Notes under the pieces: model-generated
What the model was told of the DNA's origin: nothing
Database searches by the model: none
Seen by the model: the letters and a program-made list of their open reading frames with translations, nothing else
In this document: positions 40,731 to 50,395 of the stretch, one piece after another
How the letters are laid out: every line of letters begins with the position of its first letter
How positions within the stretch are numbered: the first letter of the stretch is position 1
Program-made: the position numbers and the translations under genes
Origin: Enterococcaceae bacterium OF42-14pH9A
GTDB lineage: Bacteria; Bacillota; Bacilli; Lactobacillales; Enterococcaceae
Length of the DNA: 64,000 nucleotides
Assembly (NCBI GenBank): GCA_027692465.1
Contig: JAQEYU010000001.1
Location: forward strand, 1 to 64,000
Direction: 5' to 3'

Positions 40731-43700
40731 ATGGCAACGTCTTTAGAAGCAAGTCTAAGGCTACGTGATCAGTTCACCGCAGTTCTTCAAAAAGTGGATT
40801 CTTCCATGCAAAAAGCTACGAAATCTATGCAAGACTTTAAGCAGAAAGTATCTGGCCCGGCTCAAGCTATGAATCAGATGGCCCAAGCAGCAGCTGCTTC
40901 TGTTAACAAGTTGAATTCCAGCATTAAAAGCGGTATGGAGAAAGCCAGCAATGTGGTGAAATCCACTACTGAGCGAATCCTATCTAACTTTGGGAACTTC
41001 GGGAACCGTATCTCGGGCAAGCTGAATTTGTCTGGTGTGACCAATAAATTCACATCGGCGTTCAGCTCTATTCAATCAAAAGTATCAAAAGCTATCTCTG
41101 GAATTGGAAATACCATTAACAAGATAACCGGTAAATCTAAGAAGATCGCTGTAATTGATGATATTAACAAGCAATTGGATCAGCTGAAAAATAAAGAAGC
41201 TAAGATCAAGATTAATATTGATCAAATGCAAAAGACCAAAAGCAACATCGAGAAAATCGATGAAATGGTCAAAAAATTATCTGACCGAAAAGCAACGATT
41301 CAAGCTAATACCTCCAATGTTGAGAATGCTAAAGCAAAGATTGACTCAATCGACCAGAGTATGAGCAGACTCAACAATAAAAAGGCTGTTTTGGAATTGA
41401 AAACCAATAAGCTTGATGATGCAAAGGCACATTTGGGACTTGTTCGGCAAGAAATTGAAAAACTGAATAATCAAAAGCTGAAAATTGATACTAGTTCATT
41501 TTCATCCGGAATTTCAAAGCTTAAATCTGGAATGACTACGGCTGCGAACTTTGTTAAGTCAGGAATGGAAAAAGCTTCGTCTGCAGTTCAAAATGGTACG
41601 AATAAAATCAAGAATTTCTTGAATCAATCAGGGAACTCTTTCAAGCAGTTTGGTTCTGATATGCAATCTGGATTAGCTAAAATGCAATCTTCTGCTACAT
41701 CAGCAACTGGTGGATTTAAAAGCATGGTTGCCGCAATCGGCGTAACCAAGCTAATCGGTGCAGGATTTACAGCTGCTACGAATGGTATTAAATCCATGGT
41801 TGGTGAGCTGAATTCTGCAAGTGCTACTTGGAAGGTCTTCCAAGGGAACATGAGTATGTTTGGCAAGAGCGATCAAGAAATCGCTACTGTAAAAAAAGAT
41901 TTACAACAATTTGCTCAACAAACCATTTATTCTGCTTCTGATATGGCTGGAACTTACTCTCAATTAGCGGCTGTTGGAACAAAAAATACTACCGCATTGG
42001 TAAAAGGTTTTGGTGGATTAGCCGCAGCAGCTGAAGATCCATCTCAAGCAATGAAGACATTGAGCCAGCAGGCAACGCAAATGGCTGCTAAACCAGCTGT
42101 TCAGTGGATGGACTTTAAATTGATGCTAGAGCAAACTCCGGCTGGGATTGCGGCGATTGCTAAAACAATGGGTATGAGTACCTCGGAAATGGTTAAAAGT
42201 GTCCAAGATGGAAAAGTAGCAACTGAAGACTTTTTCGATGCAATTGCAAAAACGGGCACTAACGATGCTTTTACAAAAATGGCCACTGAATTTAAAACTG
42301 TTGAACAAGCAATGGATGGTCTGAAAGAGGGATTGACCAATAAGCTTCAGCCAGTTTTCGATAAGGTAAGTGCGAAAGGAATCAAATTTGTAACAGGTAT
42401 TTCTGATCGATTGGAACAAATTGATTTTGAAAAAGTTATAAGTGACATTTCCAACAAAGTATCGCCTTATCTTGATATCTTGAAGAATTCATTCAATGAA
42501 ATCAAAGAACCGATTGCAGAAGCGGTTGGAGCGGTTAAAAAGAGCTTAGGCGAACTTACTGGCGGATTCGGTAGTGAAAAAAGCGTTGATGGTTTTAGAA
42601 GCTTCGTAGAAAACATCACCGAAGGAATTAAAAAGCTAGCGAATTTTGCTGAGAAACACTCCGATTCGATTGCTAAATTGATTACTATTTTGCCGAAAGT
42701 TGCCGGAGCATTTCTAGCTTTCAAAATTGGGAAAGGTGTTTTAACGCCATTTCTTAATTTTGGTTCAGGGATTCTGACAATTACTAAAGGATTCGGAAAA
42801 TTAGGCGGAGGCCTAGGAAAAGCTATTGGTGGTATCTTTACAAAACTTCCAGGGAAAAGTAATACTCCTGGAGGGGGTAGTGGCGATTTAGGTGCTTCTG
42901 CAGCAGTTAGTCCATTGCAGACATTCCTCGGAACCATGAACGGTTTTGCTAAAGGTGTAACCAACTTAGCTTTAGTCTTTGGTGTGATCAAGCTGATTGA
43001 AGAATTGGCTCAGGCGTTGAAGGATATTGATACAAAGGTACCAAAAGACCTTTCAAATCTTGCTCCGAAACTTCTTAATATGGGCATAGCCCTTACAGGT
43101 ATGGGAGCCTTTGTTAAACTGGCAGAGCGGTTCTCGAAAGATGCCAAAGGTGCTGGTCGTGGTTTGGCCGTTGTTGCTGGAATCAGTGCGAATCTGATTG
43201 TCGCTGCGGTTGCTATGCAGCAGATCAACAATCGGGTACCAGCCGACATCGGCAATTTCGCTAGTAAGATGGCTAACATGGGCATTGCTATGGGCGGTAT
43301 GGGGCTCCTGGTTTTAGCGGCTGGGAAACTAGCTTCGATGAATCCAACTGGTGCCATTGCCGGTCTAGCCATTGTTGCCGGGATTTCTTTGGAACTAATG
43401 TTAGCCGCTGAAGCAATGAAGCAGGTCAACGACAAAGTTCCGGATGATATCGGGAACTTTGCTTCAAAAGTTGCGAACATGGCAATTGCCATCGGCGGCA
43501 TGGGTGTCTTAGTAGCTGCGGTTGGCGCGTTGACCTCAACAGGTATTGGCGCTCTCATCGGTGGTGCTGGGCTTTTGGCTGTAGCCGCCTTAGCAGGTGA
43601 GATTATGCTAGTGGCCGAGGCTATCGCTCAGATGGATGCCAAGGTGCCGGATGACCTTTCTTCGGTTAGGGCTAAAATTGACAATATCTCCAAGACCATT

Positions 43701-46217
43701 AGCTATTTCACTGAAGCAAATCTCGGGTCGGTATTAGACATCTTTTCTAACTTAGTCGGTAATATCAACGTCTCCGTTGTAACGTCCGGAATCGAAAAGA
43801 TTAGTGATTTAGCAATTGCGTTAGCTGGATTCGATGCCATTACAGTTCCGGATACAGCTGAGGAAAAACTAAAGCGAATCACGGAAATAATCGAATCTTT
43901 CGCTGGATCTAACTTGGGTTCGTTGCTTAGTGATGCCATTTGGACGGTAGACCTATATGTAGTCAAAGAAGCATTCGACAAATTGATTGATATTGGAAAT
44001 ACTTTTGGGACCATCGAACAGTTGGACTTCAATCTTTCCGGCGTCAAAACAAAAGTCGGAGAAATCCAGGAAGTGATTGATTACCTAGGAAACTCTGGCG
44101 GTATCTTCAGTAAATTGAAGAGCCTTGTGTCCAACACAATTGATTCCAGTTCGTTTAGCATGGCAGAGCAAGCTTTTGATCAGTTGGTAAATGTCGGAAA
44201 CAGTTTGGTTGCTCTTGAAGGAATTACCTTTAAGAAATCTACTGTTGAAAAACAAATCGATGACTTAACTTCCATCATTGAAAAACTAAGTTCTGGCAGC
44301 ATTTCTTCGATAATTGGGTCAATGGTGAAGCAAGCTGAATTGAATCAGGTTCAGCAAACCCTGGAGGCATTGAATAAACTGGTATCCCCTCTTAATTTAT
44401 TAGGGGATGAATCAATCAAAGCTTCGCAGGCCATTTCCAAAATCCGGAGCATTCAGAATGTTATTGAGGAACTCGGTTCAGGTAGTATTGCTGAAATAAT
44501 CGGCACAATGGTGAAGGCATCTGAGTTGGAGCAAGCTGTCAAAGCTCTGGAAGCGATCAACAAAATTGTTACTCCGTTAAATACTCTCGGGGATAATCCT
44601 GTTCAAGCCTCTCCAGCTATTTCAAAAATCAGAAGTATAAAAAATGTCATCAAAGAAATAGGTACAGGAGAATTATCTGATGTTATTGGTACCATGTTGA
44701 AGGCCTCGCAACTGAATCTAGTTGTCTCATCACTAAATGCCATCAACCGTATCGTAGAACCTTTGAATCTTCTGGGTGATTCACCTGTACAGGCTTCTCC
44801 TGCAATATCAAAAATTCGAAGCATCAAGAATGTTATTAAGGAGATTGGGACCGGTGAGTTGAGTGATGTCATCGGAACCATGCTGAAATCGGCTCAACTT
44901 GACCAAGTTAAAGCTTCATTGGATGCGATAAATAGACTAGTCGTATCACTGAACACTCTCGGAGATAACCCGGTACAAGCTTCACCGGCCATTTCGAAAA
45001 TTAGAAGTATAAAAAACGTGATTATTGAAATTGGAACTGGTGGCTTGGGTGAAATAATCGGGACTATGCTGAAAGCAGCACAGCTTGACCAGGTGAAGGC
45101 TTCTTTGGATGCTATCAATCGGGTGGTAACAGCGCTCAATTTATTGGGCGATACTCCTGTACAAGCATCTCAAGCAATCAGTAAGATCCGTAGTATCAAA
45201 AATGTAATCATTGAGCTTTCGGGAACGAGCGAACTCACCGGAACAATGATTTCTGCTGAACAACTCTCTAAAGTTCAAAGTGCTGTTAATGCTTTAATTG
45301 GTATTCGAGATGCATTGAATCAATTCGGTGGTACTGCTCTTTCCGGCGAAGTAAGTGGAGCAATTGCTGCCATTAAAACCGCCATTCAACAGTTAAGCAC
45401 GATTACTGCAGGTGGTGATGGTGGAGGGCTTCAAGGCGTTGCTAGTGGTTTTTCTGCCGTTACTCAGCAGATGAGTGCTTTCAACACAACTGCCCAATCT
45501 ATGGGAACTGGAATTTCAACAGTTGCTAGCACCTTCCAAAGTTCTATGACTACCATCAAAACTAGTGTAGAAACCACTATGACGAGTCTACCTCAAGTCG
45601 CAACAACCGGAATGACTGGATTTAACAACGCTATAGCAACAGGAATGAGCCAGTCGGCCGCTACTGCCCGTTCCGGATCCGCACAAATCGTGTCGGCTTT
45701 TTCCGGATTACGTGGACAGCTTCAATCTGCTGGTTCTTATGCCATGTCTGGCTTAGCTGCAGGTATCAATGCCGGAGCGGGTTCAGCGATTGCTGCCGCT
45801 AACTCGGTGGCGAATCAAGTCGCTGCAACGGTCCGAAAAGCATTGGATATTCATTCGCCATCTCGTGTCATGATGGCAGTCGGGGGTTTTGTTTCTGCCG
45901 GTTTAGCTAAAGGGATCACTGCAGCGCAAAACTTAGTGGCGAATGCCAGCAATCGTTTAGCAACTGCAGCTGTTCCTAGTCCTTTGGCGGATGTTTCTGC
46001 TAGTGGCAATGTCACCAGCACTATGCACCTGGATCAATCAGAAGTGGAGAGTCTCAAAGCTTCTAGTACTCAAACAGTAGTAGTTCAGCACAAACAGGTA
46101 GTGCCTCAAGTTGTAATCAATGTCGATAACAAAGACGGCGAGCCAATTGATACTGATGCACTGCTTCAAGAATTTGAAGATAAAGTAATGGAACTCTATG
46201 AATCGGATTTAAGTTAG
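40731..46217 (+). CDS. Tape measure protein
   Basis: 1828 residues. The first 270 are coiled coil and Lys/Gln-rich (MQKATKSMQDF...), followed by a TP901-type tape measure core (ATWKVFQGNMSMFGKSDQEI, TYSQLAAVGTKNTTALVKGFGGLAAAAEDP), hydrophobic membrane-like helices (about residues 660-960), then five and a half 62-residue repeats (about 1175-1535), and a C-terminal KALDIHSPSRVMMAVGGFV motif, typical of tape measures. It fixes tail length and may enter the membrane. ATG 40731 follows AGGTGAACGCTG. Confidence 0.95.
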   Translation: MATSLEASLRLRDQFTAVLQKVDSSMQKATKSMQDFKQKVSGPAQAMNQMAQAAAASVNKLNSSIKSGMEKASNVVKSTTERILSNFGNFGNRISGKLNLSGVTNKFTSAFSSIQSKVSKAISGIGNTINKITGKSKKIAVIDDINKQLDQLKNKEAKIKINIDQMQKTKSNIEKIDEMVKKLSDRKATIQANTSNVENAKAKIDSIDQSMSRLNNKKAVLELKTNKLDDAKAHLGLVRQEIEKLNNQKLKIDTSSFSSGISKLKSGMTTAANFVKSGMEKASSAVQNGTNKIKNFLNQSGNSFKQFGSDMQSGLAKMQSSATSATGGFKSMVAAIGVTKLIGAGFTAATNGIKSMVGELNSASATWKVFQGNMSMFGKSDQEIATVKKDLQQFAQQTIYSASDMAGTYSQLAAVGTKNTTALVKGFGGLAAAAEDPSQAMKTLSQQATQMAAKPAVQWMDFKLMLEQTPAGIAAIAKTMGMSTSEMVKSVQDGKVATEDFFDAIAKTGTNDAFTKMATEFKTVEQAMDGLKEGLTNKLQPVFDKVSAKGIKFVTGISDRLEQIDFEKVISDISNKVSPYLDILKNSFNEIKEPIAEAVGAVKKSLGELTGGFGSEKSVDGFRSFVENITEGIKKLANFAEKHSDSIAKLITILPKVAGAFLAFKIGKGVLTPFLNFGSGILTITKGFGKLGGGLGKAIGGIFTKLPGKSNTPGGGSGDLGASAAVSPLQTFLGTMNGFAKGVTNLALVFGVIKLIEELAQALKDIDTKVPKDLSNLAPKLLNMGIALTGMGAFVKLAERFSKDAKGAGRGLAVVAGISANLIVAAVAMQQINNRVPADIGNFASKMANMGIAMGGMGLLVLAAGKLASMNPTGAIAGLAIVAGISLELMLAAEAMKQVNDKVPDDIGNFASKVANMAIAIGGMGVLVAAVGALTSTGIGALIGGAGLLAVAALAGEIMLVAEAIAQMDAKVPDDLSSVRAKIDNISKTISYFTEANLGSVLDIFSNLVGNINVSVVTSGIEKISDLAIALAGFDAITVPDTAEEKLKRITEIIESFAGSNLGSLLSDAIWTVDLYVVKEAFDKLIDIGNTFGTIEQLDFNLSGVKTKVGEIQEVIDYLGNSGGIFSKLKSLVSNTIDSSSFSMAEQAFDQLVNVGNSLVALEGITFKKSTVEKQIDDLTSIIEKLSSGSISSIIGSMVKQAELNQVQQTLEALNKLVSPLNLLGDESIKASQAISKIRSIQNVIEELGSGSIAEIIGTMVKASELEQAVKALEAINKIVTPLNTLGDNPVQASPAISKIRSIKNVIKEIGTGELSDVIGTMLKASQLNLVVSSLNAINRIVEPLNLLGDSPVQASPAISKIRSIKNVIKEIGTGELSDVIGTMLKSAQLDQVKASLDAINRLVVSLNTLGDNPVQASPAISKIRSIKNVIIEIGTGGLGEIIGTMLKAAQLDQVKASLDAINRVVTALNLLGDTPVQASQAISKIRSIKNVIIELSGTSELTGTMISAEQLSKVQSAVNALIGIRDALNQFGGTALSGEVSGAIAAIKTAIQQLSTITAGGDGGGLQGVASGFSAVTQQMSAFNTTAQSMGTGISTVASTFQSSMTTIKTSVETTMTSLPQVATTGMTGFNNAIATGMSQSAATARSGSAQIVSAFSGLRGQLQSAGSYAMSGLAAGINAGAGSAIAAANSVANQVAATVRKALDIHSPSRVMMAVGGFVSAGLAKGITAAQNLVANASNRLATAAVPSPLADVSASGNVTSTMHLDQSEVESLKASSTQTVVVQHKQVVPQVVINVDNKDGEPIDTDALLQEFEDKVMELYESDLS
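44253..45330 (+). repeat. Tandem 186-bp repeats in the tape measure gene
   Basis: Units start at 44253, 44439, 44625, 44811, 44997 and 45183 (the last one partial), exactly 186 bases each. The protein unit begins KIRSIKNVI(K/I)EIGTG and ends with NLLGD(S/T/N)PVQAS(P/Q)AIS. The units at 44625 and 44811 encode 26 identical residues at their start, yet 21 of these codons differ. The copies are thus old or kept apart at DNA level. Confidence 0.9.
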
Positions 46218-46229
46218 GAGGCATGTAGA

Positions 46230-46910
46230 ATGGCAATTAAGTTTTATCTCGACATTGGCGGGAAGCGATACATGCTTCCTGTCAATCCGGGTGAATTAGA
46301 GGTAGAGATCCCTGTTAATAATCAATCCACAGAAGTGGTGAAACTGGGAGAAATTACCCAATTTTCACCAACCGGATTACAAAGTATTAGTTTCAGTAGT
46401 TTTTTTCCGTTAAAAAAGAACTCTTCGTTTGCAACACCCGGTGCTGATTGGAAAGCTCCTCATGATTATGTGGCGCTTTTCAAAAAAGCAATGGATGACC
46501 AAAAGGCGCTTCGGCTGATTATTACGGATACTAAAATCAACACTTTGGTTTCGATTGATTCCTTTAAATGGTCCCTTGTGGATTCTACAGGGGATGTGGA
46601 GTATTCGGTGTCTTTCAAAGAATATCGAGAATACGCGGCTAAATATGTAAAGACCGTTGCTCAAAAAGTTTCACCCACACCGCCAAAGCCAAGACCTGTT
46701 GTCAGCCAAACCATCACTCCTGGTTGTACGGTGATTGTGAATGGTCGTCTTCATCGGGATAGCTATGGTAGTGGACCCGGGGTAACAGAAGTGAACGCTA
46801 CGAGAAAGGTCAACTTTATTGCTAAGGGACGTTCTCATCCGTATCACGTCACGCTTTTAAATGGAGGCTGGCGAGGCTGGGTAACGGCCGGAAGTGTGAG
46901 GCGAATCTGA
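46230..46910 (+). CDS. Baseplate/tail protein XkdP-like
   Basis: A 226-residue protein. The N-terminal half is XkdP-like (YLDIGGKRYMLPVNPGELEVEI and FSSFFPLKKNSSF), the C-terminal 60 residues a small beta domain (TPGCTVIVNGRLHRDSYGSGPG...) in place of the LysM domain found in the PBSX protein. It probably joins tape measure and hub. ATG 46230 follows AGGAGGCATG. Confidence 0.85.
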   Translation: MAIKFYLDIGGKRYMLPVNPGELEVEIPVNNQSTEVVKLGEITQFSPTGLQSISFSSFFPLKKNSSFATPGADWKAPHDYVALFKKAMDDQKALRLIITDTKINTLVSIDSFKWSLVDSTGDVEYSVSFKEYREYAAKYVKTVAQKVSPTPPKPRPVVSQTITPGCTVIVNGRLHRDSYGSGPGVTEVNATRKVNFIAKGRSHPYHVTLLNGGWRGWVTAGSVRRI

Positions 46911-47884
46911 TGAAGTTACAAGTGTTTGAAACAAGCATTACCTACTGGTCCATGTATGATCTATCCGAAATTGTTAGTGAGGTAAGCTGGTCCACAGGAA
47001 CTGGTTCGCAACCTGGGAAATTTACATTTAATATCCAAGAAGACAAAATGGTCTTTCTCCGCAATGGTGATATTATTACCGCCAAAGCGGACGGAAAGGC
47101 TTTTTTTGAAGGGAAAATTTTCACTCGGAAAAAGAAGAAAAATAAGACCTGGCAAATTATTGCCTACGATAATCTGCGGTATTTAAAGAATGAAGACACA
47201 CTCGTTTTCAATGCTTCCAGTGCTTCTGCAAGATTTAAAACGATTTGTCAGACCCAGGGATTGCCTTTTCGCATTTTGGACAATGCCGGCTACAACTGTG
47301 CGGCAGCTGTCATGGATCAAAAAACGTATTTCTCCATGCTAGAAGATTCCCTCGAGGAAACCAGAAAAGGGTATGGTGTTCGCTATGGTATTCGTGACAA
47401 TGCCGGCACATTAGAGTTCTATAACTACAACCGCATGATTACAAAGTTAGTTTTAGGGGACCAGTCCTTAGTCACAGATTATGACTATGAATCTTCTATT
47501 GATGAAGCTTTTAATGCCGTTAAAGTAATTCGGGAAAATGAGGACAAAAAAACTCGTGAAGTCTTTACCGCAAGCCATGCTGGGAATATCAAAAAGTGGG
47601 GGAAACTCCAAATGGTTGAGACAGCCAGCGATGCAGAACTGAATAGCTCTCAATTGCAGAAGCAAGCCAATGACCTGTTAAGAGAAAACAACAAAGAAAC
47701 CAGAACTCTTAGCCTTGAAGCGGTTGGAAATATCAGTATTCAAGCCGGGAATAGCTTTATTTTGCGATTGTCTGATTTAGAACGGGAAGGAATTAAAAAA
47801 GACACTTTAGCATTGGTTCATAGTTGTGACCACAGTCTTGGTTTTCCTCATACCATGAGTTTAGAAGTGGAGGTGCTGGCATAA
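46910..47884 (+). CDS. Baseplate hub protein (XkdQ)
   Basis: A 324-residue gp27/gpD-like hub protein: LVFNASSASARFKTICQTQGLPFRIL and EDSLEETRKGYGVRYGIRDNAG match XkdQ. ATG 46910 overlaps the upstream stop (TGATG), and its end overlaps the next start. Confidence 0.9.
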   Translation: MKLQVFETSITYWSMYDLSEIVSEVSWSTGTGSQPGKFTFNIQEDKMVFLRNGDIITAKADGKAFFEGKIFTRKKKKNKTWQIIAYDNLRYLKNEDTLVFNASSASARFKTICQTQGLPFRILDNAGYNCAAAVMDQKTYFSMLEDSLEETRKGYGVRYGIRDNAGTLEFYNYNRMITKLVLGDQSLVTDYDYESSIDEAFNAVKVIRENEDKKTREVFTASHAGNIKKWGKLQMVETASDAELNSSQLQKQANDLLRENNKETRTLSLEAVGNISIQAGNSFILRLSDLEREGIKKDTLALVHSCDHSLGFPHTMSLEVEVLA

Positions 47885-48186
47885 TGGCTGGAGAAAAATT
47901 AGCGAGAGCTTTAAAAGACAGTAAGCCAAAATCAGGTGAACTGTCTGACTTGATGTTTGGCGTTGTGACTAGTACTTCACCTTTAAGAATTCAAGCTGAA
48001 AGTCGCATGCAATTGTCCAGTGAGCATCTGATTCTATCTCGTATGGTCAAAAATTTAACAATCACCATTACCATTGATGGAAAATCTGGTTCAGCTCAAG
48101 TGTTCAGACCACTGGTAGTGGGTGATCGAGTTTCTATGCTCCGGGTGAGTAAGGGTCAGAAATTTTATGTTCTAGAAAGGGTGTGA
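47884..48186 (+). CDS. Baseplate protein XkdR (DUF2577)
   Basis: A 100-residue OB-fold-like protein (SDLMFGVVTSTSPLRIQAESR, GDRVSMLRVSKGQKFYVLERV) of the DUF2577 family. It overlaps the hub stop (TAATG). Confidence 0.88.
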   Translation: MAGEKLARALKDSKPKSGELSDLMFGVVTSTSPLRIQAESRMQLSSEHLILSRMVKNLTITITIDGKSGSAQVFRPLVVGDRVSMLRVSKGQKFYVLERV

Positions 48187-48191
48187 TTGGT

Positions 48192-48563
48192 GTGGATGAA
48201 GAAGTAGAAGTGCAGATGCCCACTAGGACCTATAAAATTTCAAATGGTCGTGTGAATGGTTGGATTGATGATTTAGAAGCCATGTGCCAAGCCGTTGAAA
48301 AGATATTATTAACTGAACGTTTTGAATGGGTTATTTACTCCGATAATTATGGCATTGAGATTCAAGACTTGATCGGCAATGACTTTGATTTGATTCAGTC
48401 TGAAATTGAGCGAGTTGTTAGTGAAGCATTGCTGGCTGATGAACGAATTGAAAGTGTCGATAATTTTGATTTACAACAGACAGATCGTTCTTCGTTGCTT
48501 TTTAGTTTTACCGTTTTAACAGTGTTCGGTGAAATCAACATGGAACAGGAGGTGGTTGCATGA
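48192..48563 (+). CDS. Baseplate protein XkdS (DUF2634, gp25-like)
   Basis: A 123-residue gp25/W-like wedge protein: RTYKISNGRVNGWIDDLEAMCQAVEKILLTERFEWVIY, SDNYGIEI, ADERIESVDNF. GTG 48192 is preferred by spacing to AAAGG; GTG 48183 is in frame. It overlaps the next start by four bases. Confidence 0.9.
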   Translation: MDEEVEVQMPTRTYKISNGRVNGWIDDLEAMCQAVEKILLTERFEWVIYSDNYGIEIQDLIGNDFDLIQSEIERVVSEALLADERIESVDNFDLQQTDRSSLLFSFTVLTVFGEINMEQEVVA

Positions 48564-49696
48564 ACTATGAAGAAATTGGGAAGTATCTTGAAGAACGAGA
48601 CTTTTCCTACTATTTGGAACAAGCTATAGAACATGTCCCGGACAACATCGACATTCGAGAAGGTTCCATTATGTACGATGCCTTAGCACCGGCTTGCTAC
48701 TCACTAGCTGAATTTACTATGCAGTTAAAAAATGTACTGTTAGAAACCTTTACCCAAACTGCCCAGGGTGGTTACTTGGATTTACGAGCTGAAGAGCATG
48801 GCATTAAACGGATTGCCGCCACCCAAGCGATTATCAAAGGAAAATTTACCAAGGACGATGGAACGCCAGTGGTTTTGGTCGAGGGAAATCGTTTCTCAAG
48901 TATTGATGATGACCCAGTTTATTACTCGATTATTAAGCAAGACACTGACCCTCTTTATTACACGTTGTTAGCTGAAACCACTGGCACTCGTGGAAATCAA
49001 TACGTTGGCCAGCTTTTGCCAATCGATCACTTTAATGGTTTGGCCACCGCCGAATTGATTGAAGTGGTAATTCCGGCACGAGATGAAGAGTCTGATGATG
49101 ATTTGCGGGCTAGAATTTTGAAAACTTACCAAGTTAATGCCTTTGGTGGTAACGTAGAGGATTATATTAATCTGACCTCGGCCATTGATGGTGTGGGCGC
49201 TGTGCAAGTTTATCCGGTATGGAATGGTGGTGGAACGGTACGGGTGGTTATTTTAAATAATGCTTTTGGATTACCGAATACCACACTGGTTAACCAAGTA
49301 CAGGAGATTATTTCCCCCGCCGATGACCAGAAAGGCTATGGATTGGCACCAATCGGCCATCTAGTTACCGTTGCTGGTCCAACTCAGAAAAATGTGGCGG
49401 TAAGTTTACATGTGGATACCATGGTTGGCGTTTCTCTGGATAGTCTGAAGTCAGCTATTTCAGCCAAGTTAGAAGAACACTTTTTAGCTTTGCGAAAGAC
49501 CTGGTCAAATCATGATGACCTCTACCATTACGGTCAAACAATCTATCGAAGCCAATTGATTGTTTCCGTACTGCAAGTGGAAGGAGTGGCGAATGTGTCT
49601 GGCGTTAAGTTCAATAATGCGGATGCGGATCTTACACTGCAAATGGATAATGTGAAACAAGAAATTGCCTTTCTCGGGACGGTGACCTACACATGA
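48560..49696 (+). CDS. Baseplate J-like protein (XkdT)
   Basis: A 378-residue wedge protein: DIREGSIMYDALAPACYSLAEF at the N-terminus, ARDEESDDDLRARIL, AFGGNVEDYINLTSAIDGVGAVQVYPVWNGGGTVRVVI and C-terminal strands. This is the gpJ family pattern. ATG 48560 overlaps the XkdS stop (ATGA). Confidence 0.95.
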   Translation: MNYEEIGKYLEERDFSYYLEQAIEHVPDNIDIREGSIMYDALAPACYSLAEFTMQLKNVLLETFTQTAQGGYLDLRAEEHGIKRIAATQAIIKGKFTKDDGTPVVLVEGNRFSSIDDDPVYYSIIKQDTDPLYYTLLAETTGTRGNQYVGQLLPIDHFNGLATAELIEVVIPARDEESDDDLRARILKTYQVNAFGGNVEDYINLTSAIDGVGAVQVYPVWNGGGTVRVVILNNAFGLPNTTLVNQVQEIISPADDQKGYGLAPIGHLVTVAGPTQKNVAVSLHVDTMVGVSLDSLKSAISAKLEEHFLALRKTWSNHDDLYHYGQTIYRSQLIVSVLQVEGVANVSGVKFNNADADLTLQMDNVKQEIAFLGTVTYT

Positions 49697-50394
49697 CCCG
49701 ATTAAAAGAACTATTACCAAATTGGTATGAGGGCATTGTTGAAACGGATGTTTTGATGGACGTGGAACAAAAGTTGTTCGATGACCTTGAAGTTCAAATC
49801 AACTTAGCGAAAAGCAATCAGTACGTTTCTACCGCAGATTCCAAAACAATCGCCATTTATGAGCAGATGTTGGGAATTGTTACTGATCCATTAGATTCTT
49901 TGGAGTTACGAAGATTTCGGGTGCTTACCCGTCTAACGACTCAGAAACCATATACTTTGAAATATCTTCAGGAGGTTTTATCTAGTTTTGGTGATCCGGC
50001 TGAATTGACCATGTTTTACAACGAATATCGATTGCTGGTTGAGATGAACTTTGAGAAGCTTGGGCAGGTATCCGAGATTGAGTATATTTTTCGGACGGTT
50101 GTGCCAGCGAATATTCTGGTTGAGGCCCAAAATGATTTTAAGGCTAAAGTTCCTAATGCTCAGCTATTTATGGCCGCTGGTATGACTAATACGGAGTTTG
50201 TGATGATTACGCAAGATGTTGCTGAGGCACCTAGTATTAGTACTCCGATTTATCAGCCATTCGGTGTTGTGATATCTGACTTGGAACAAACTTCTCAGGA
50301 TATCGCTAAGGCTCCAGAAATCAGGCTTGATCAAAAGTCAGCTAATGCCTTTGTCAACTACCAAACGATTGAAATTCCAGAAAGGGGAGAATGA
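49693..50394 (+). CDS. Tail protein XkdU (DUF2313)
   Basis: A 233-residue gpI-type wedge protein: LKELLPNWYEGIVETDVLMDVEQKLFDDL, and LELRRFRVLTRLTTQKPYTLKYLQEVL. It overlaps gpJ by four bases (ATGA). The C-terminal 60 residues are tail-fibre-facing and variable. Confidence 0.92.
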   Translation: MTRLKELLPNWYEGIVETDVLMDVEQKLFDDLEVQINLAKSNQYVSTADSKTIAIYEQMLGIVTDPLDSLELRRFRVLTRLTTQKPYTLKYLQEVLSSFGDPAELTMFYNEYRLLVEMNFEKLGQVSEIEYIFRTVVPANILVEAQNDFKAKVPNAQLFMAAGMTNTEFVMITQDVAEAPSISTPIYQPFGVVISDLEQTSQDIAKAPEIRLDQKSANAFVNYQTIEIPERGE

Positions 50395-50395
50395 A

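Noticed and set aside
43010-43558. 182-aa and other minus-strand frames inside the tape measure gene
   Set aside because: Low-complexity Ala/Pro/Ile shadows of the hydrophobic tape measure helices.
44603-45139. Tape measure repeats as a CRISPR array or intergenic repeat
   Set aside because: Units are in-frame coding repeats of 186 bases without spacers; no cas genes in the window.
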